Counted from the first letter of the stretch, positions 49,066-62,061 are shown. The stretch: 64,000 bases of DNA from Coffea arabica (GCF_036785885.1 NC_092323.1:13896501-13960500), one strand, 5' to 3'. Notes: generated by a model from the letters alone, not told the origin. Made by a program: numbers and translations.

Positions 49066-49587
49066 TATTTGTCACCACTACTCTACAAAAATATTGTAGT
49101 TCTACTTTTGATGGCAATATGTTTGATCTCGCTTATGAAATCAAATCAACATGCTTCTAACATTGGTTCGAATTATTATACTAAGTAATTAAAAGTTTGA
49201 TATGTTTAATTATAATATCTATGATGTTTTAATCAAATTGTTAATTTCAAAAAAAATAAGAAAGAATGAAACTTTACTTTGGGTCAACTTAAATTCAGCG
49301 CCACATCCTAATCCTAATGTACTTAAAGGTCCTGTTTGGGCCTCAATATTTTGAGCCAGATGTGCCAGCCATTGGATGAAAGACAAGTTTTTATGGGGGA
49401 CGAACTTGGGCTTCTCCCATCCAGACCCAAATCCCGTATGATAGAATGCCCCTTGGTTAATTATAGAATGCCCCTTCAAAAAACTTCATATTTCTCAATT
49501 TGCTCTCTTAAAACCCAAAAGGATCAATTTGTATTATGGGGGTTTTCAAAATCTCTGTGTAATTTAATCCACCCAATAATCCAACTC
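49066..49587. other. Intergenic, no gene seen
   Basis: Nothing recognised between the degenerate repeat and the SINE. Confidence 0.45.
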
Positions 49588-49602
49588 AAATCGCAGTTGT
49601 CA

Positions 49603-49841
49603 TATTTTTTTTTTCAACCGTCACTTTTATCTATATAATTCTATTCTATCCTAACTTAAGAGAGAAGCCCAATTGAACCTACGGGAGACCGATGGGGACT
49701 GAACCACTACTCATCCATCTGAATTTTTAGAAAACTCACATATTGTGACAATTGATGGGAGGTAAAGGTTGAATCCTTGACATTTTATCCCACCAAACTT
49801 TAAGAACTTGGTGGTGGCTATCAGTCCAAAGGATGGTGATT
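49603..49841 (-). mobile_element. tRNA-derived SINE with perfect 15-bp target duplication
   Basis: The element lies on the minus strand, with its A-tail seen as a T run at 49605-49614. It is flanked by identical 15-bp repeats, AAATCGCAGTTGTCA, at 49588-49602 and 49842-49856. The reverse strand has a B-box-like AGGATTCAACCTTTACC and a 5' region with TAGCCACCACCAAG. That 5' region is shared with two other minus-strand copies near 52074-52292 and 55196-55312. Length 239 bp. Confidence 0.85.
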
Positions 49842-49856
49842 AAATCGCAGTTGTCA

Positions 49857-50289
49857 CATGAGATGCTTGAAATTGAATATTACCAATTTATGTTGTTGGC
49901 TCAATTGGTGTGACGGACTACTACTTATGAAAATGTTTCAGTCGATATGAAAATGGCATTAATAAATAGTTTATAAATATCTATGCAAAGGGCATTAAAA
50001 AAATGGCTGTTAAACATAAAATATATTATCATATCATACATATTTCACACTCATTACATCGGATACGGGAGAGAGAATGCAAATGCAATTGAAGAATTAC
50101 GCGAAAGCACAGAACAAGAGTAAAGTTTTTCTCATTAGTAGAAGTAGATGTGATCAACGACTAAGATGGAAGATGTATTAACAAGAATCAAGCAGAATAA
50201 GTTTCAAAAAATGGTAGACAACAGGTCAAGACTGCTTCATGAAAGACTAAAGAAGAAATCAAGAACGTGTTCAATCATTGTCCGCCATG
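49857..50289. other. Intergenic, no gene seen
   Basis: 3' flank of the first GDSL pseudogene. Nothing else recognised. Confidence 0.5.
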
Positions 50290-51566
50290 TTAATTGCTTT
50301 CCACCAACTTCTTCAAGATTTCCTTGGCCACAATCCGGTATGCTGCTTCAGTTGGATGAATGCTATCCCAAAATAAATACTGGGAAGTGATCCCACAAAT
50401 TGGAGTGATTGGGCTACACCAGGTCCCAAATTCCAATAGTCCAGCACCGCAACATCCTCATCTAGTTTCCACAAATCCTGTAATACAAAAGTATGAATCA
50501 TACTACGATTGATACAAAGAATATTTGTGAAATGCATTTAAGTTGTAAATCGAAGAGCATACCATATTTTTGAGGATAGTTGATCATGTCCATTACCAAA
50601 CCATAAGTGTCTTGATAGACAAGTTTGATTCCTGGGAGTTTAGCCTGTACTTGGGGTAGGAGGTTCCCTAGCTTGTCATTATAAGACCGAGTGTCCACGT
50701 TGATTTTTTCTATACATCCTCCCCAAATTGGGGAATTTACAGTCATTGTGATGGGCAAACAGCCAAGTGGTGGCAGGTTTGATACAATAATCCTGCGGCA
50801 GCCAAGATCATACAGCTCCTAGAGATTTACAACAAATATTGAAAATGATAATGTCACTGTTTTTGACAGATGAATCCACAAAACCAAAAGCAAAGGGGAT
50901 GATATCAGAAATGAGAAGATTTATCATGTTGGAATAACCTTTAAAAAATCTTGCAATTTGCCCAGAAGAAAATCCTGGTAGTTGTGTACAGTGAACTGAA
51001 TTCTTCGATTAGTCCTTAAGACATCGAAGTGGTATAGGAAATCAACGGCCCCTGCATGCAAAAGAACCAGAGCCTGATTGACAATTCTTTGAGCCTCTTG
51101 GCTCCCTACAACATTTGTCAGCCTCTTGAGGTAATCCTGAAGATTTCCTGGTTGCTTTAGCAATGTAATTACATTTGCAATGGCAAAGGTTTGATCATCA
51201 AATCCTGAGCCGCCTGATGCAAGGGAGACACCTGTTAGCAGTCGCGATCGGTTAGATTTGGCTGTAGATAAGGGGGCACAAGTTCCTTCAGGCCTAGCAA
51301 GGATGCTAGAAGGTCTGGCACAAGTTTCCCATCAGAAAACCTTCCGGTGGCGATTTTGCCTGGGAAATTTGTGCCATATGGCTGATAATTGGCTCTAGCT
51401 ATTGAATTCAAGTAGCCGTTGTTACCAGTATCTAAGACCGAATCACCAAAGGCAAAAATGGCACTAAATCTTGGGATGTTTTGGCCATTGCATTCGTAGT
51501 TGAAAGCGAGAATCGCGAGAAGCAAATCTGCACTAAGAAATTCCAGAAATGGCTAGGAATTGCCAT
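50290..51566 (-). pseudogene. GDSL esterase/lipase (EXL-like), disrupted
   Basis: Exon pieces on the minus strand are 51566-50939, 50818-50563 and 50477-50290. The family signature FGDSVLDTGNN (nucleophile Ser), GKIATGRFSDGKLVPDLLA, YQDFLLGKLQDFLK, LPPLGCLPITMTVN and the C-terminal FWDSIHPTEAAY (catalytic Asp and His) are all recognisable. Three breaks are seen. The signal-peptide ATG at 51566 is out of frame with the mature part. A one-base loss near 51240 disrupts LLTGVS. An in-frame TGA follows ETR in the last exon, where relatives have GCCG. Members of this family hydrolyse lipids outside the cell. With all breaks real, no full enzyme can be made. An assembly fault is the alternative. Confidence 0.85.
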
Positions 51567-52073
51567 TGACCAGATTGCTTCTTCGCTGTTGGGAAATGTC
51601 AACAAATGTGTGATTTACTACTAAGTTTTGAAGCTTTAGCCCTTAGAGAAATGAGACCCTTATAAAAGCATATGTTGCTAGCAACAAATTTTCAATTGAC
51701 TATGAAATTGAAGTCCATCTCCAACTCTTAATGCTTTCAGTGAACCTTTACATCAGTTACAGATATGCAGCATTATTAGCTCAATTTGTTTGTCTTAACC
51801 TTAACATTACTGTCAACTGTTACAACCATGAGCTTTAAAATCTCAATTTTTAGCTCGTTATTTACTGAGAAATATATAATCTATAAAACATATGACTGAT
51901 CATTTGAAGCATCATTCAGAGAAGAGTAGTGGGTGTATTTTTCTTCCCTGGTCAACCAGTAACTGTTCAGATTCGTTAAGTGTTGCACGTTATCTCATAA
52001 AAAATTCTCATTATGGAAAAGACATAATCAGAGTGAGATATATTAAATGTCAATAACATAATTAATTCAATAA
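51567..52073. other. Upstream flank of the first GDSL pseudogene
   Basis: AT-rich, nothing else recognised. Confidence 0.45.
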
Positions 52074-52292
52074 TTTTTTTTGTTAAAAACATCAACATTT
52101 CATTAAATCTACATTAATGACAGAAATTACATCAACTATCGGACCAAACAGATACGGATGCACTACGCACTAGTATGGATTTAGAAGAAACTATGGCACA
52201 TTGATAAAAGGTAAGGTTTGGACCCTCGACCTCTCACTCCACAAAGACTTAAAGTCTTTGGTGGTGGCCAACAGCCCGAAGGGCCGTTGGTT
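52074..52292 (-). mobile_element. SINE copy, same family as 49603-49841
   Basis: The minus strand reads GGCCCTTCGGGCTGTTGGCC, ACCACCAAAGACTT and a B-box-like GAGGGTCCAAACCTTACC. A T run at 52074-52081 would be its A-tail. No clean target duplication is visible. Confidence 0.55.
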
Positions 52293-53508
52293 AATCTATC
52301 TATCTATACCTACAATATGTAATTTTTTCACATTTTTCTGTAGTGCCAAATATATAACTTGCTAATTATATTTATGATCATTAGCCAACTACTAACTATA
52401 ATCCTAATCCTAGTACATGTTTTCAATTTGTGCAATTAATTACGATATTATTCTCATCCTTCAACTGCTGGCCACGACTATTAATTAACCACAATCCCGC
52501 TAGTTCAATGACTGAATATAGGATAAAGTAAATGAATTAGTTTTCCAATGCATTTTCCCTATCTCTACATTCAAAATTGGTGGAGCAAACATTACTGCTT
52601 CTAGTACTGTTTCTATTTTTTTTTCTATTGTAAGTTCGTATTTTCTTGAAATTAATAGAGCAAGAAAGATTTAGTATTTGAAGCAATGTCCAAAATCCAG
52701 CTCTAGACAAAAATCGACTGGTCAAAATTCCAAATAAAACTCATCTCACGATATCTTCCTGAAGCAAACTTGGTTTCTAGTACTGTTTCCATTTTCTCCT
52801 CTTTTATGTTTGTCCTTTTCATTTTTCCTAATAGGCACGGACTATTGATTACTGCTCTTCATCTACCAGTATGTAAGCCTTTCCGGATGGTTTTGGTTAT
52901 AGTCTAGTGTACATGCAGCCACAGGCAGCTGCAGCAACGAGATGGATGTGCACAGTTGCACATCAAATAATTAATTTTCCCTGATTCACAACACAAACTT
53001 TGATGTGCTTGGACAATTGTAATGAGTCTGCTGGCCTGCACTAGTAGAATGTTCAACAGCTTGGAATTTTGACAATTTCAACCTGAATCGCATCGCAGGA
53101 AAAGGATACTGTTGCATGTTTTGCTAGTATCAAAAGAAAATGTGCAATCAGAATAACATACAGTATATAATTATATCCCTAATTTCTCGTACACGTTAAA
53201 CATGTCATTAGGACAGTTATATAAAACAAATCGTGTTTGACGATTTCCAGCAATCAATTAATGAAATTTGCTATTTATCAAAAAAAAAAAAAAGAAAGGG
53301 TACAATCAGATTAACATTTATGCATAAATTTGCTATGTTATGTACGCGCTCGCTCTATGACTGAAAAAGAATTAAGGATTTATCAAGAACGAAATTGTGA
53401 CGAGATACACGAAATGGGATCTCAAATTAAGGATTTAATTTCCTCACCATAATCATTAACATTAGAAATTGAGTTTGACTACCAAAATCTAGATAGACAA
53501 TTAGCTGA
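52293..53508. other. Intergenic between the two GDSL genes
   Basis: AT-rich spacer with no recognised gene. Confidence 0.5.
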
Positions 53509-56374
53509 TCAACTCGTGCTTCGTCTAAGTTCAAGCAAGAACTTGGTAAAGATTTCCTTTGCCAAGTTTTGGTAAACTGTTTCGGTAGCTAGGATGACAC
53601 GATCCCAGAATAGGCACTGGGAAGAGTTTCCACATACTGGTGCGAGTGGATTACACAGTGGCCCAAATTCCAACAACCCAATTCCACAACATCCTCTTCC
53701 TGTTTCTGCAAATTCTGTCGCATGAAATGCATAATTAGCATTTTTGAAAAAGAAGATCTATCATTGGTAGTCCCTCATTTGTTAATAAAATCATCTTTGA
53801 CTTTTTAACTATGTGAATTGAATTGATTCAAAATATTCCTATCCTTTGTTCCATTGACAACCACTCCCTTGTTATGAAGTTGCAATCTGTATCCGTCTAT
53901 CTATCTATTTGTACTCCATATAAAAGTATGAATGGTGTAGGCAATGGGAATGGGAGTGTAAGCAATTTTTGGTTTTAATTTTTCTGTTCCCAAAGTACCA
54001 TATTGTCTAATAATTAGAGTTGTTTCATTTCAGTTATGATTTTAATTAAATGAATAAAACATTTAAAATGAAAACTGTCACGCTGCCAATTGATTCGACA
54101 ATGCTAGTAATTAAGATGAAAACTTCTTCTCTCATTTAAAACTTCTTTACACTCCATCTCCAATTATTTCTTGTACTTAAAATTTCTTGCTCAAAGCAAT
54201 GGTAAAATGTTAAATAGTTAGTCAAAATATACATGCTTTTAGGAAAAATCGAAAACATGCAAAAAAAGAGCAAAAAAATTGACTTGAAAAATCTTTATAA
54301 GAAGATCATGAGCCATTTGAAAATGGCAAAATCCTTTGGATTATTTATCCCCTTATCAACTAGTACTCACACAAACAGCAAATTGTCGAAGTTCAATGAA
54401 CATTACATCTCAATTAATGAGATTCAAATCCATCCGAAGAAAAGAAAAGTTATCAATTACCATAATGTTTATCAATTTTGTTTGTTACTCCTAACTCCAT
54501 ATATGCAGATACATTTCTTGCAGAGAATCAATACTTGTGTATTAGAGTTTGGGTCATGATTTATCTAAAGGGTCAAAAAAAAAATTTTAAAAAAAAGAAA
54601 CTCCATATAAGAGTTCACATTTTAAAAATATTTTTACAAAAATTGACTAAAAGAAATAAAAAATATAAGAATTATTCTATTTTAAAGCTAAAAAAATCAG
54701 AATTTTACAAAGAATTTTAGTATCTTAAAAGTGTCATATTTTGGATTAATACAATCACGTGCAAAGTGCGTGAGGCATTACCAGCTAAAATGCAATATAC
54801 GTAGAAGTACTTTTATGATTTATCTTCTTATAAAGTAAAACGTCAAGTAGAATTTTTAAGCTCATGGTGATGACAGTCGTACATATTTTTGAGGTTGGTT
54901 GATCATGTCCAGTACTGGATGGTAAGTATCTAGATAGATGAGTTTGATCCCAGGAAATTTTGCCTGGACTTGTGGTAGGAGCTCTTCTAGCTTCTCATTA
55001 TAAGATCGAGTCTCTAGGTTCATGTTCTCTGTACATGTTCTTCCTACTGCTGAATTCACGGTCATCGTGATTGGCAAACAGCCAAGTGGTGGAATCCCGG
55101 AAGCAATTATTCTGCCTGCGGCAATTAAGATCATATAGTTCCTGAGATTTATAAGAAGTAAAACATGTCATACTTTCATTGTTTTAAGCAAGATCATATT
55201 TAATTGTGGCAAATTGAAGGGAGATAAGGTTTGAACCCTTGCCTCCTACCCCATCAAGTCTTAATGCATTGGTGGTGACCACCAACCCAAAAACTGGTGG
55301 TTTAATAAAAATATAGTCCGGTGTCGCAAATCTACGACTATGAAAAGCTGATGAAATGCAAAAAGACTATAATAATTCTTTTAAGTAAGATCTGTAACTG
55401 TGATATTTATGTTGGTGATCTACAGGCAGATCAGTCATAGTTTTACCTATAATCTAGGCATAGAAGGACTGAAATTCTCCTGCACAAGGTTCCTTTTCTT
55501 GGGCGATTATTGATATTCATGCGTTTATGGATTTTTCTTCTTCTTTTTCAAGATTTAAGATATACAAGACATCCTACATTACGGTGTCAATAATCCAATT
55601 ATGTATACAAACTGTGATTAAGAGGCTATCCATATGTATCTTGGACATGTACGTATGAGAATTATTCAAATTGAGAACTTGGAGAGAGGGAGAGAGGGAG
55701 AGAGCTAGAGCGTAACCTTCAGGAAATTTTGCAAGTTCCTCAGCAAGAAATCTTGGTAATCGTTTACACTGAACTCAAGTCTTCTATCAGTCCGTAAAAC
55801 GTAGAAATTATATAGGAAATCAACAGCTCCGGCATGTACAAGCACCAAAGCTTCATTAACGATTCTTTGAGCTTCTTGTCTCCCAGCAATCTTCTTCAGC
55901 CTCTCCATGTAATCCTTAAGATATTGTGGTTGCTTGGACATTGGAATTATGTTTGCTAGCAAAGGTTTCATCATCAAATCCTGCAGCAGCTGATGCAAAG
56001 GAGACACCTGTGAGCAGTTCTTGATCCGATAGTTTTGGCTGCAAAAACGGCGGGATTGTTTCCTTGAGGCCTAACATGGATGCCAGAAGATCTGGGACGA
56101 GTTTTCCATCAGAAAATCTCCCAGTCGAAATTTTACCAGGGAAGTTTATGCCATATGGAGCATGGTTGCCTTTAGCTATTGTGGTTATGTAATTATTGTT
56201 GCCGGGATCGACGGCCGAATCACCAAAGACAAGTATGGCACTGAATCTTGGAATGTTTTGGGCACTGCATCTGTAACTGGAAATAATGATTGTGAAGTAA
56301 ATTTGTACAAAAAAGATCGAGAAGAGGAGGAGAGGAAATGCATGCCATGGACGAGATTGTTTGTGTCTGCTCAT
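53509..56374 (-). pseudogene. GDSL esterase/lipase (EXL-like), disrupted, second copy
   Basis: Exon pieces on the minus strand: 56374-55717, 55141-54883, 53714-53509. The start MSRHKQSRPWHAFPLLLF gives a good signal peptide. FGDSAVDPGNNNY (nucleophile Ser) and GRFSDGKLVPDLLASMLGL follow. Breaks seen: a one-base gain near 55965, between GFDDETFA and ANIIPMSKQ; about four extra bases near 55109 within LNCRR/IIASGIPPLG; and a missing base at the exon 2/3-type junction (TAT/GTACGA), which shifts phase. In the last exon a local two-step frame change turns the usual DxxHP block into DRVILAT, removing the catalytic His. A partial SINE sits in its intron at 55196-55312. The closest relative is the copy at 50290-51566, in the same orientation, so this is a tandem pair. 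Confidence 0.85.
55196..55312 (-). mobile_element. Partial SINE inside a GDSL pseudogene intron
   Basis: The minus strand has GGGTTGGTGGTCACCACC, then AAGACTTGATGGGGTAGG and B-box-like AGGGTTCAAACCTTATC, matching the two SINE copies at 49603-49841 and 52074-52292. It has no A-tail and no clear target duplication, so it is truncated. Confidence 0.55.
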
Positions 56375-57739
56375 TTTCCAATTTGTGTGTTTAGACCTTC
56401 GGGAATGTATTGGCGTCTTAGTTATGAAAGAATTTGTTATTAGCAATTGACGAAGAATTAAGTATTCAACCTTCATGAAGTTAAAATGTCAGTACTGAAT
56501 TAGCCACCAACTCTGCACTGCTGCATCGATTCCTCAGCACGACGGAATTTGCACGTTGGCTAGAAATATTCAATTAATCTTGAGTACCACATAATGATGT
56601 TTATGTCTCGTTTATGCTGCTAAACGTGGTAGTACAACACATGATTAGCGAAGAATCCTCGAGCATACAACTTGGCAATGTAGTCTTAAGAATGAAAATT
56701 AGTATTGTAATCACTCGGTTACGCTCGAAGTAATCTTACAGCCTGGTAAGCCATGCACGAAGTCAGAAGTACTGAATCACAGAATACGATATCTTCTTTT
56801 CATCCCAAAATCTAGCTGGATCAGGGGCCTCACTAGTCTATATTTTCAATCCATTTCAGGGTAAAATAGTTATTTGAAATATTTTTACATCTTACTCCAA
56901 TTTGTTTACATTCTACCCAAACTTATGTACACCTACCCCAATTTGTTTTACACCTTATGTGCAAACTGGTTTAACGTGGAATTGCCAGAATTCAGTCATA
57001 CTCAATGTCTGGAGCTCTGTGTTCTATGTATGATAGATAATAAGGGTTGTCTAACGGTTAAGATAATGTATAATACAATGGAGGGTAATAATGGTTAGTA
57101 TATGTATAAATGTAATAAATTGTGTGAAATTTAAGTGTATTTATGACCATCCATTTGGACACCTATTAATAATATTCACACTCCAAATAGATTTTTTTGG
57201 TCATGTGGGCGAGCTCATTTTGAGATTGTGGCATTGTGCTCCATGACAAATAGCCTTCTCCACGTAGAGCCCTGAAGAAGTCCTCATTCCTTGTGTATTA
57301 GTCACAATAACAAATATGCCCCTGGTTTATTTCATGCCTTACAAGCTGTCCTCCTTTCAATCCCTAACTTCTCATCACTAGAACTGCATACGAGTCGAAC
57401 TGCTCACTAATCGATCGTTAGCAGCTTGAGTATTTTATCGGTCATTTTACCTAAAAATTTAATATTTATTAGAAATTTCAAAATTAGTCCAAAATTTTGA
57501 ATTCTTCCTGAAGTATAGATCTCGCTTTTTGAATTAGTGACTTCAAAGTCACTTTTTCAGATGATGATGCGACTTTAAGTGACTTTATAACAAGCAAATT
57601 AAAGACAAATGATGACTAAAAATAAACTAACTAAAGTCTCCTTAAATGGCGACTTAAAGCCACAATTTGAAATTGTGACTTTGAAATCACACTTTCAAAT
57701 GACAAAATCTTTACTTTTGGAAGAATTAAAACTTCTATA
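56375..57739. other. Intergenic, no gene seen
   Basis: Upstream flank of the second GDSL gene, then AT-rich sequence. Nothing recognised. Confidence 0.5.
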
Positions 57740-57862
57740 TAGGAGAGACGGGACGGGTGTATGTTGTCCGCTCCCGCCCCGTTTTAAGGGGGAAAATTTT
57801 CTCCCCCCGCCCCCGCCCCAGTTCTATCCCTGAAGGGCGGGGCGTTGTTGCCACCCTTAGTA
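57740..57862. mobile_element. GC-rich transposon fragment, hAT-like
   Basis: A GC-rich island in AT-rich DNA. On the minus strand it starts AAGGGTGGCAACAACGCCCC and continues with repeated GGGGCGGGG blocks. AGGGTGGCAA-type ends with GC-rich flanking blocks are common in plant hAT-like elements. The end resembles that near 13881-13892. Confidence 0.4.
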
Positions 57863-57909
57863 ACATCAAATAACAACCAACTGGAAAAATTTTATTGGTG
57901 CCACCCCAA

Positions 57910-59445
57910 TTAATTAGTTGATTTCTTTAACACCTTAACCGTCAGACCATGCTTCATACGAAGAATAGTAGAGGCTGCAGGGGTTGCCACTGGTTGATCC
58001 TTTGCTATCTTGGTACCTACATGAAATTGGTAGTTGAACAAAACTGTAGCAAAAGCCAACTCTTTCCCCGGGCAAATCCTGGGACCTGAGCTGAATGCTA
58101 CGAACCTGTTGGATGTCAAAGGCTTTAAACATCCTGTCTTCGAAATCCATCTCTCTGGCTAGAATTCAAGACAATCTTCTCCCCATATCCACCTCATTCT
58201 TGCCATAGCATAAGAACAAATAACAATTCTTTTGTTCGCTTTCACACGGTGACCGCTTGGTAGCATGTCAGCTTTGATGCAAGTTCTCGACTGAAAAGGA
58301 CTTGATGGAAAGAGCCTTAATGTTTCACACATGGCTGCATGGAGATAAACAAGCTTTTTTAACTATTTTGGGTCGAAAAATATACGCGTACGTGATTCAG
58401 TTGCCTCAAAGCTTACCGCAAGTTCTTCTCTAATCTTGGATTCAACAATGGGGTTCTTCGAAAGAAGCCAAAAAAACCAAGATAAAACTGGTGAAGCTGT
58501 ATCCGTTCCTGCAAATATAATTCCTTTTACAATTTCTCTCATAGTGTAGTCTTGCCCCCCAACTGATTCCAGGAACTCCTTCCCATTGTAAAAAAATGTG
58601 ATTGCATCCAAACTTTCCTCACCATGCTCGGATTTGGAAATATTGTCGGTTTGCTCTTTCCAAATCTTGATGCATTTTGCTGCTGCTTCATCCAAAACTT
58701 CGCAAGCTTTACTGAGTCTCTTCTCTGCACCAACTCCCAGCCACCTTTGGAACATCCAAAATCTTTCTGGGAGAATATAGCGAAGCAATATCACATCACT
58801 AGCATCATGCAAGGCTTCCAAAACAACATCTTTTGGCAGTCCAACGCAGAGGGAGCTGCGGTTTTTGCCACTGATCATCATGAATGTTGCATCAAGCATA
58901 GCCCTTTGGAACACATCTTGCAAATCTATCGTAATCCCGTGTTCAGAAGCATGATCCAAAACTGGAACAAGCCCTTTTTCAAGAACTTCCTGGTTTATCC
59001 TAACCGTGAAATGTTGCAACTGTTGGTTGTGGAAAAAAGCGAGACCGAATTTCCTATGAAATCTCCAATCCTTTTGGTCCGCGGCAAATAGGATCTGCCC
59101 GTAGGCCGAGAAAATCCTTCTGGTGTCGGGACCCTTGGGATAATTGGAGAAGTTTGTACTCAATAAATGCTGCACGTTCGCGGGATCAGCGGTGAAAATC
59201 ATATCCCTGTTGCCAAACCAAGGTCCTTTGAACTCAAAGGTGCCGCCACAGAACTCTAAAACTTCAGTGACACTGTCAAATATAAAACTGGTTAGCAGCA
59301 GCATGGGCAACATCCCAATGAGGGGCCAATTACGGGGTTGCCCATTCCTCGGGCAGAAACAAAGAAAGAGTAGAAAGGCAACCGCTGCAATGATAACTAG
59401 AGCTATAGAATTTGAAAATGCAAATATGTATGCAATTGTTGCCAT
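57910..59445 (-). pseudogene. Cytochrome P450, CYP96-like, with in-frame stops
   Basis: A single uninterrupted frame on the minus strand, apart from two TAG codons, has the length of a full P450 (about 510 codons). CYP96 genes are usually intronless. An N-terminal membrane anchor (ALVIIAAVAFLLFLC) is followed by NWPLIGMLP, PWFGNRDMIFTADPANV, the I-helix AGTDTASP, the FP-type segment CETLRLFPSSPFQ, EF..PERW and the heme loop FSSGPRICPGKE. The stops lie at the FDPK..LKKLVYLHAAM position and before PERW, each one change from a sense codon. A few residues after CPGKE are also missing compared with relatives. CYP96 enzymes hydroxylate wax alkanes and fatty acids in the ER. Truncated at the first stop, it would lack the heme site. 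Confidence 0.85.
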
Positions 59446-60002
59446 TTAGTGTCAGCTAGGATTGATTTTGGGCTAGCAGTATTTGCCGTACGTTAACAAG
59501 GTTTAATAGTGGTCCAGTGTCTGCGTTGCAAACTCATTTTTCGAACTTATGAAATATCATCCTATGAGTTATAGCAAGCAGCCAAACACAACAGCACAAG
59601 ATTTGTCGATCTCAAGCAATCTGCACATATATTTGTATAAACAGGTTCGTGCACGTTCCCGATCTAAGCTGATATATCTTCACAGCCTGTAGTAAGATTA
59701 CAGGGGAACGGAAAAGAATTGATAAATGCCTGGGATTGTGATTTCTCAGCCAGGTTTTGTGACCAGTTGTCCGAAAATATCAAGATTATAGACTCGGTAA
59801 CTTTTAGTTGTGGACGTCTATAAAATAAATCATTGGTAGTGTTCTAATAAAAAGAAAAAGGAAAAAAATAATAATCTTTCAATCGAATCCTAACTTTATT
59901 TCTAAACTTTAAATGTACCCACCTCCCAAAATGAACAAGATTTCTTAAAACCTCAAGCATTCATATTATAGCTGCGATTCAAAATCAAGCGCCCGTGATG
60001 CA
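59446..60002. other. Upstream flank of the P450 pseudogene
   Basis: AT-rich, nothing else recognised. Confidence 0.45.
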
Positions 60003-60360
60003 ATGGTTCAAAGACTCGGCCGAGACTGAGATGACTCGGCCGAGTTGTTATCGGAACGGGGCTTCCCGATCCGATATAGGAACGAGATGACTCCGATATA
60101 ATGATCGCTGAGAACTCGGCCGAGACATATTCGAAATGGATAGAAACGATCGAATCGTCCTAAGTCATCCCGAATTAATTCGAATTTTTATTATTTTTGC
60201 TAATTTTTTAATTATTTTTGTTTATCATATTTTTTACAATTTTTAGAATATTGAATATTTCAAAAATTTACGTCTTGCCGAAATTACGATCGATATGTCT
60301 AGACTAATGTGAAACAGTCCAGGCCGCGATTGCAGCCGCTACCACGACTTTGAACCATGG
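60003..60360. mobile_element. Inverted-repeat element with CTCGGCCGAG palindromes
   Basis: ATGGTTCAAAGAC at the left is mirrored by GACTTTGAACCATGG at the right (60346-60360). CTCGGCCGAG occurs at 60015-60024, 60035-60044 and 60115-60124. Non-coding. Target duplication unresolved. Probably a MITE-type element. Confidence 0.5.
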
Positions 60361-62040
60361 ATACAACTATTGTTCTTTTTCTAATTTCATACTCAAAAAG
60401 TAGCAGTGCACACGATGGAAGTTTCAACTGGGAAAAAACCATTGATTAATTTCTTTTTCGCCAAATACTTTCATATCATGTGGTAATCATTTCTACCTGT
60501 GGACATTCATTTCCAGCAAACAACTGAACGACAGGTCGAATATTGAACACGACTAACCCAGCTCAAGCTAAGCGTATCAATATATTAAATCCAAGAAATC
60601 AGCATAGCTGTGCTGGTAATCCTCTTGACTCGATTGGTAGATTGCCACTTGATTGCACGTTTTGTATCTAGATCCTATGTATCATACAAGATAACTAAAC
60701 CTTTGGTCTACTGCCAGAACAATTTGATGGGCGAAGAGAGAATCCTGGAGACGACTTGCAATGGATTCTCTTTTCTGTTTCTTTTTTCCCCAAGAGAAAA
60801 TGTTAAAATTGAAGATTCTGAATAAATTTTAGAACCTGGTAGACCAACCCTTTTTGTACTAAAGGATAAATTTTTCAAAGAATGCACCTTTCAGGGTGAT
60901 GCAAGAGGTTTTGCAGAGATTGGTGGGTGGTCAAAGAGTAAATCCCTGTGTTCTGCATTAAATTATATAGAATAACATTTCATAAAAAGTCACGTTCCAG
61001 CCACTCCGCAACTCGGCCATCAAAACTTAAAATTTTTTTTTTTAATTGTCTCCCATAGTTTCTTTTTTTTTTTTTTTTTGTTTAAATTCAAGAAGCTATG
61101 GTAGCAATTAAACTCAATATACCTAGCTAGCTTGGTAATGCAAGTACAAGCTCTTCCTGTCTACCCGTCCAATTGGAGACAACTAATTAAATCTGAGGTT
61201 ATTCTAATTTCATGTTAATGGTTATCCCACCATTTGAGGGTGGGTTGTAGTATTGATAAATTTCTATTATGGGTTTATTGTAATCTTATTATTAGAAAAA
61301 AAATGCATAGTTAGAGGGCACTGGACATGGATATGTGAATGAGTTAGGTATTATCAAAATCCCATCAAAATGTATCATTTTTTGATTTATATGTGTATGT
61401 CTAAATTTACAATTCCACCCCTATGCAAACCTAGAACCAACGAGATTTAATCCTTCGCTTCAAATTTATAAATCTAAATAGCAAGGGATATTAGGTATTG
61501 ATCCTGCGAGAAAGAGTGAAGAGTGATCTATTACCGATAGTAGTTAAACTCCTTTATTATTTAGACAAATACAAGTACAAGAAATTAAATATATACTTCA
61601 AATATACAATAAAAGAAAGTAAAAATTACAGTTAAAGGTTTCTAAGGTTGTAAAAATCTTAACTACTTTTACAATTGAATGAGTGTTAATATCTTGATTA
61701 AGTTATAATATAATTTCCTAATGTACGCGATATTTGTTTTTACTAGTGTACTGATCACACTTGTAACAAATCCATATGTGCTTTCATGGTCATGAAACTA
61801 GCTACAGGTTTATTAGATTCTACAAAATTATATGGTACAAAATCACAAATGTGCACCTCTATTTTTGTTAGTATACTACCTAAATTTAACACTTCCTTAA
61901 ACTAGCTAGCATTAAATCCCAACTTTTATGGGTGATTCAATACTTTTAGATTATCATAACTAATGGCCTATTAATCATGATTAGATAAGCAAAAATACTA
62001 AATAATTTGTTCCAAAAAAAAATAGCATCAAATAACCAAA
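60361..62040. other. Intergenic, no gene seen
   Basis: AT-rich with long T runs (61065-61080 and nearby). The frame at 60610-60825 shows no recognisable feature. Confidence 0.5.
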
Positions 62041-62061
62041 TAAACAACACAAACAATCATA

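Noticed and set aside
54233-54720. Two overlapping frames of 80-108 aa, plus strand
   Set aside because: They fall in the intron of the disrupted GDSL gene, are Lys-rich and AT-driven, and have no domain features.
58624-59091. 155-aa open frame on the plus strand
   Set aside because: It lies antisense to the CYP96-like gene and has no recognisable domain of its own.
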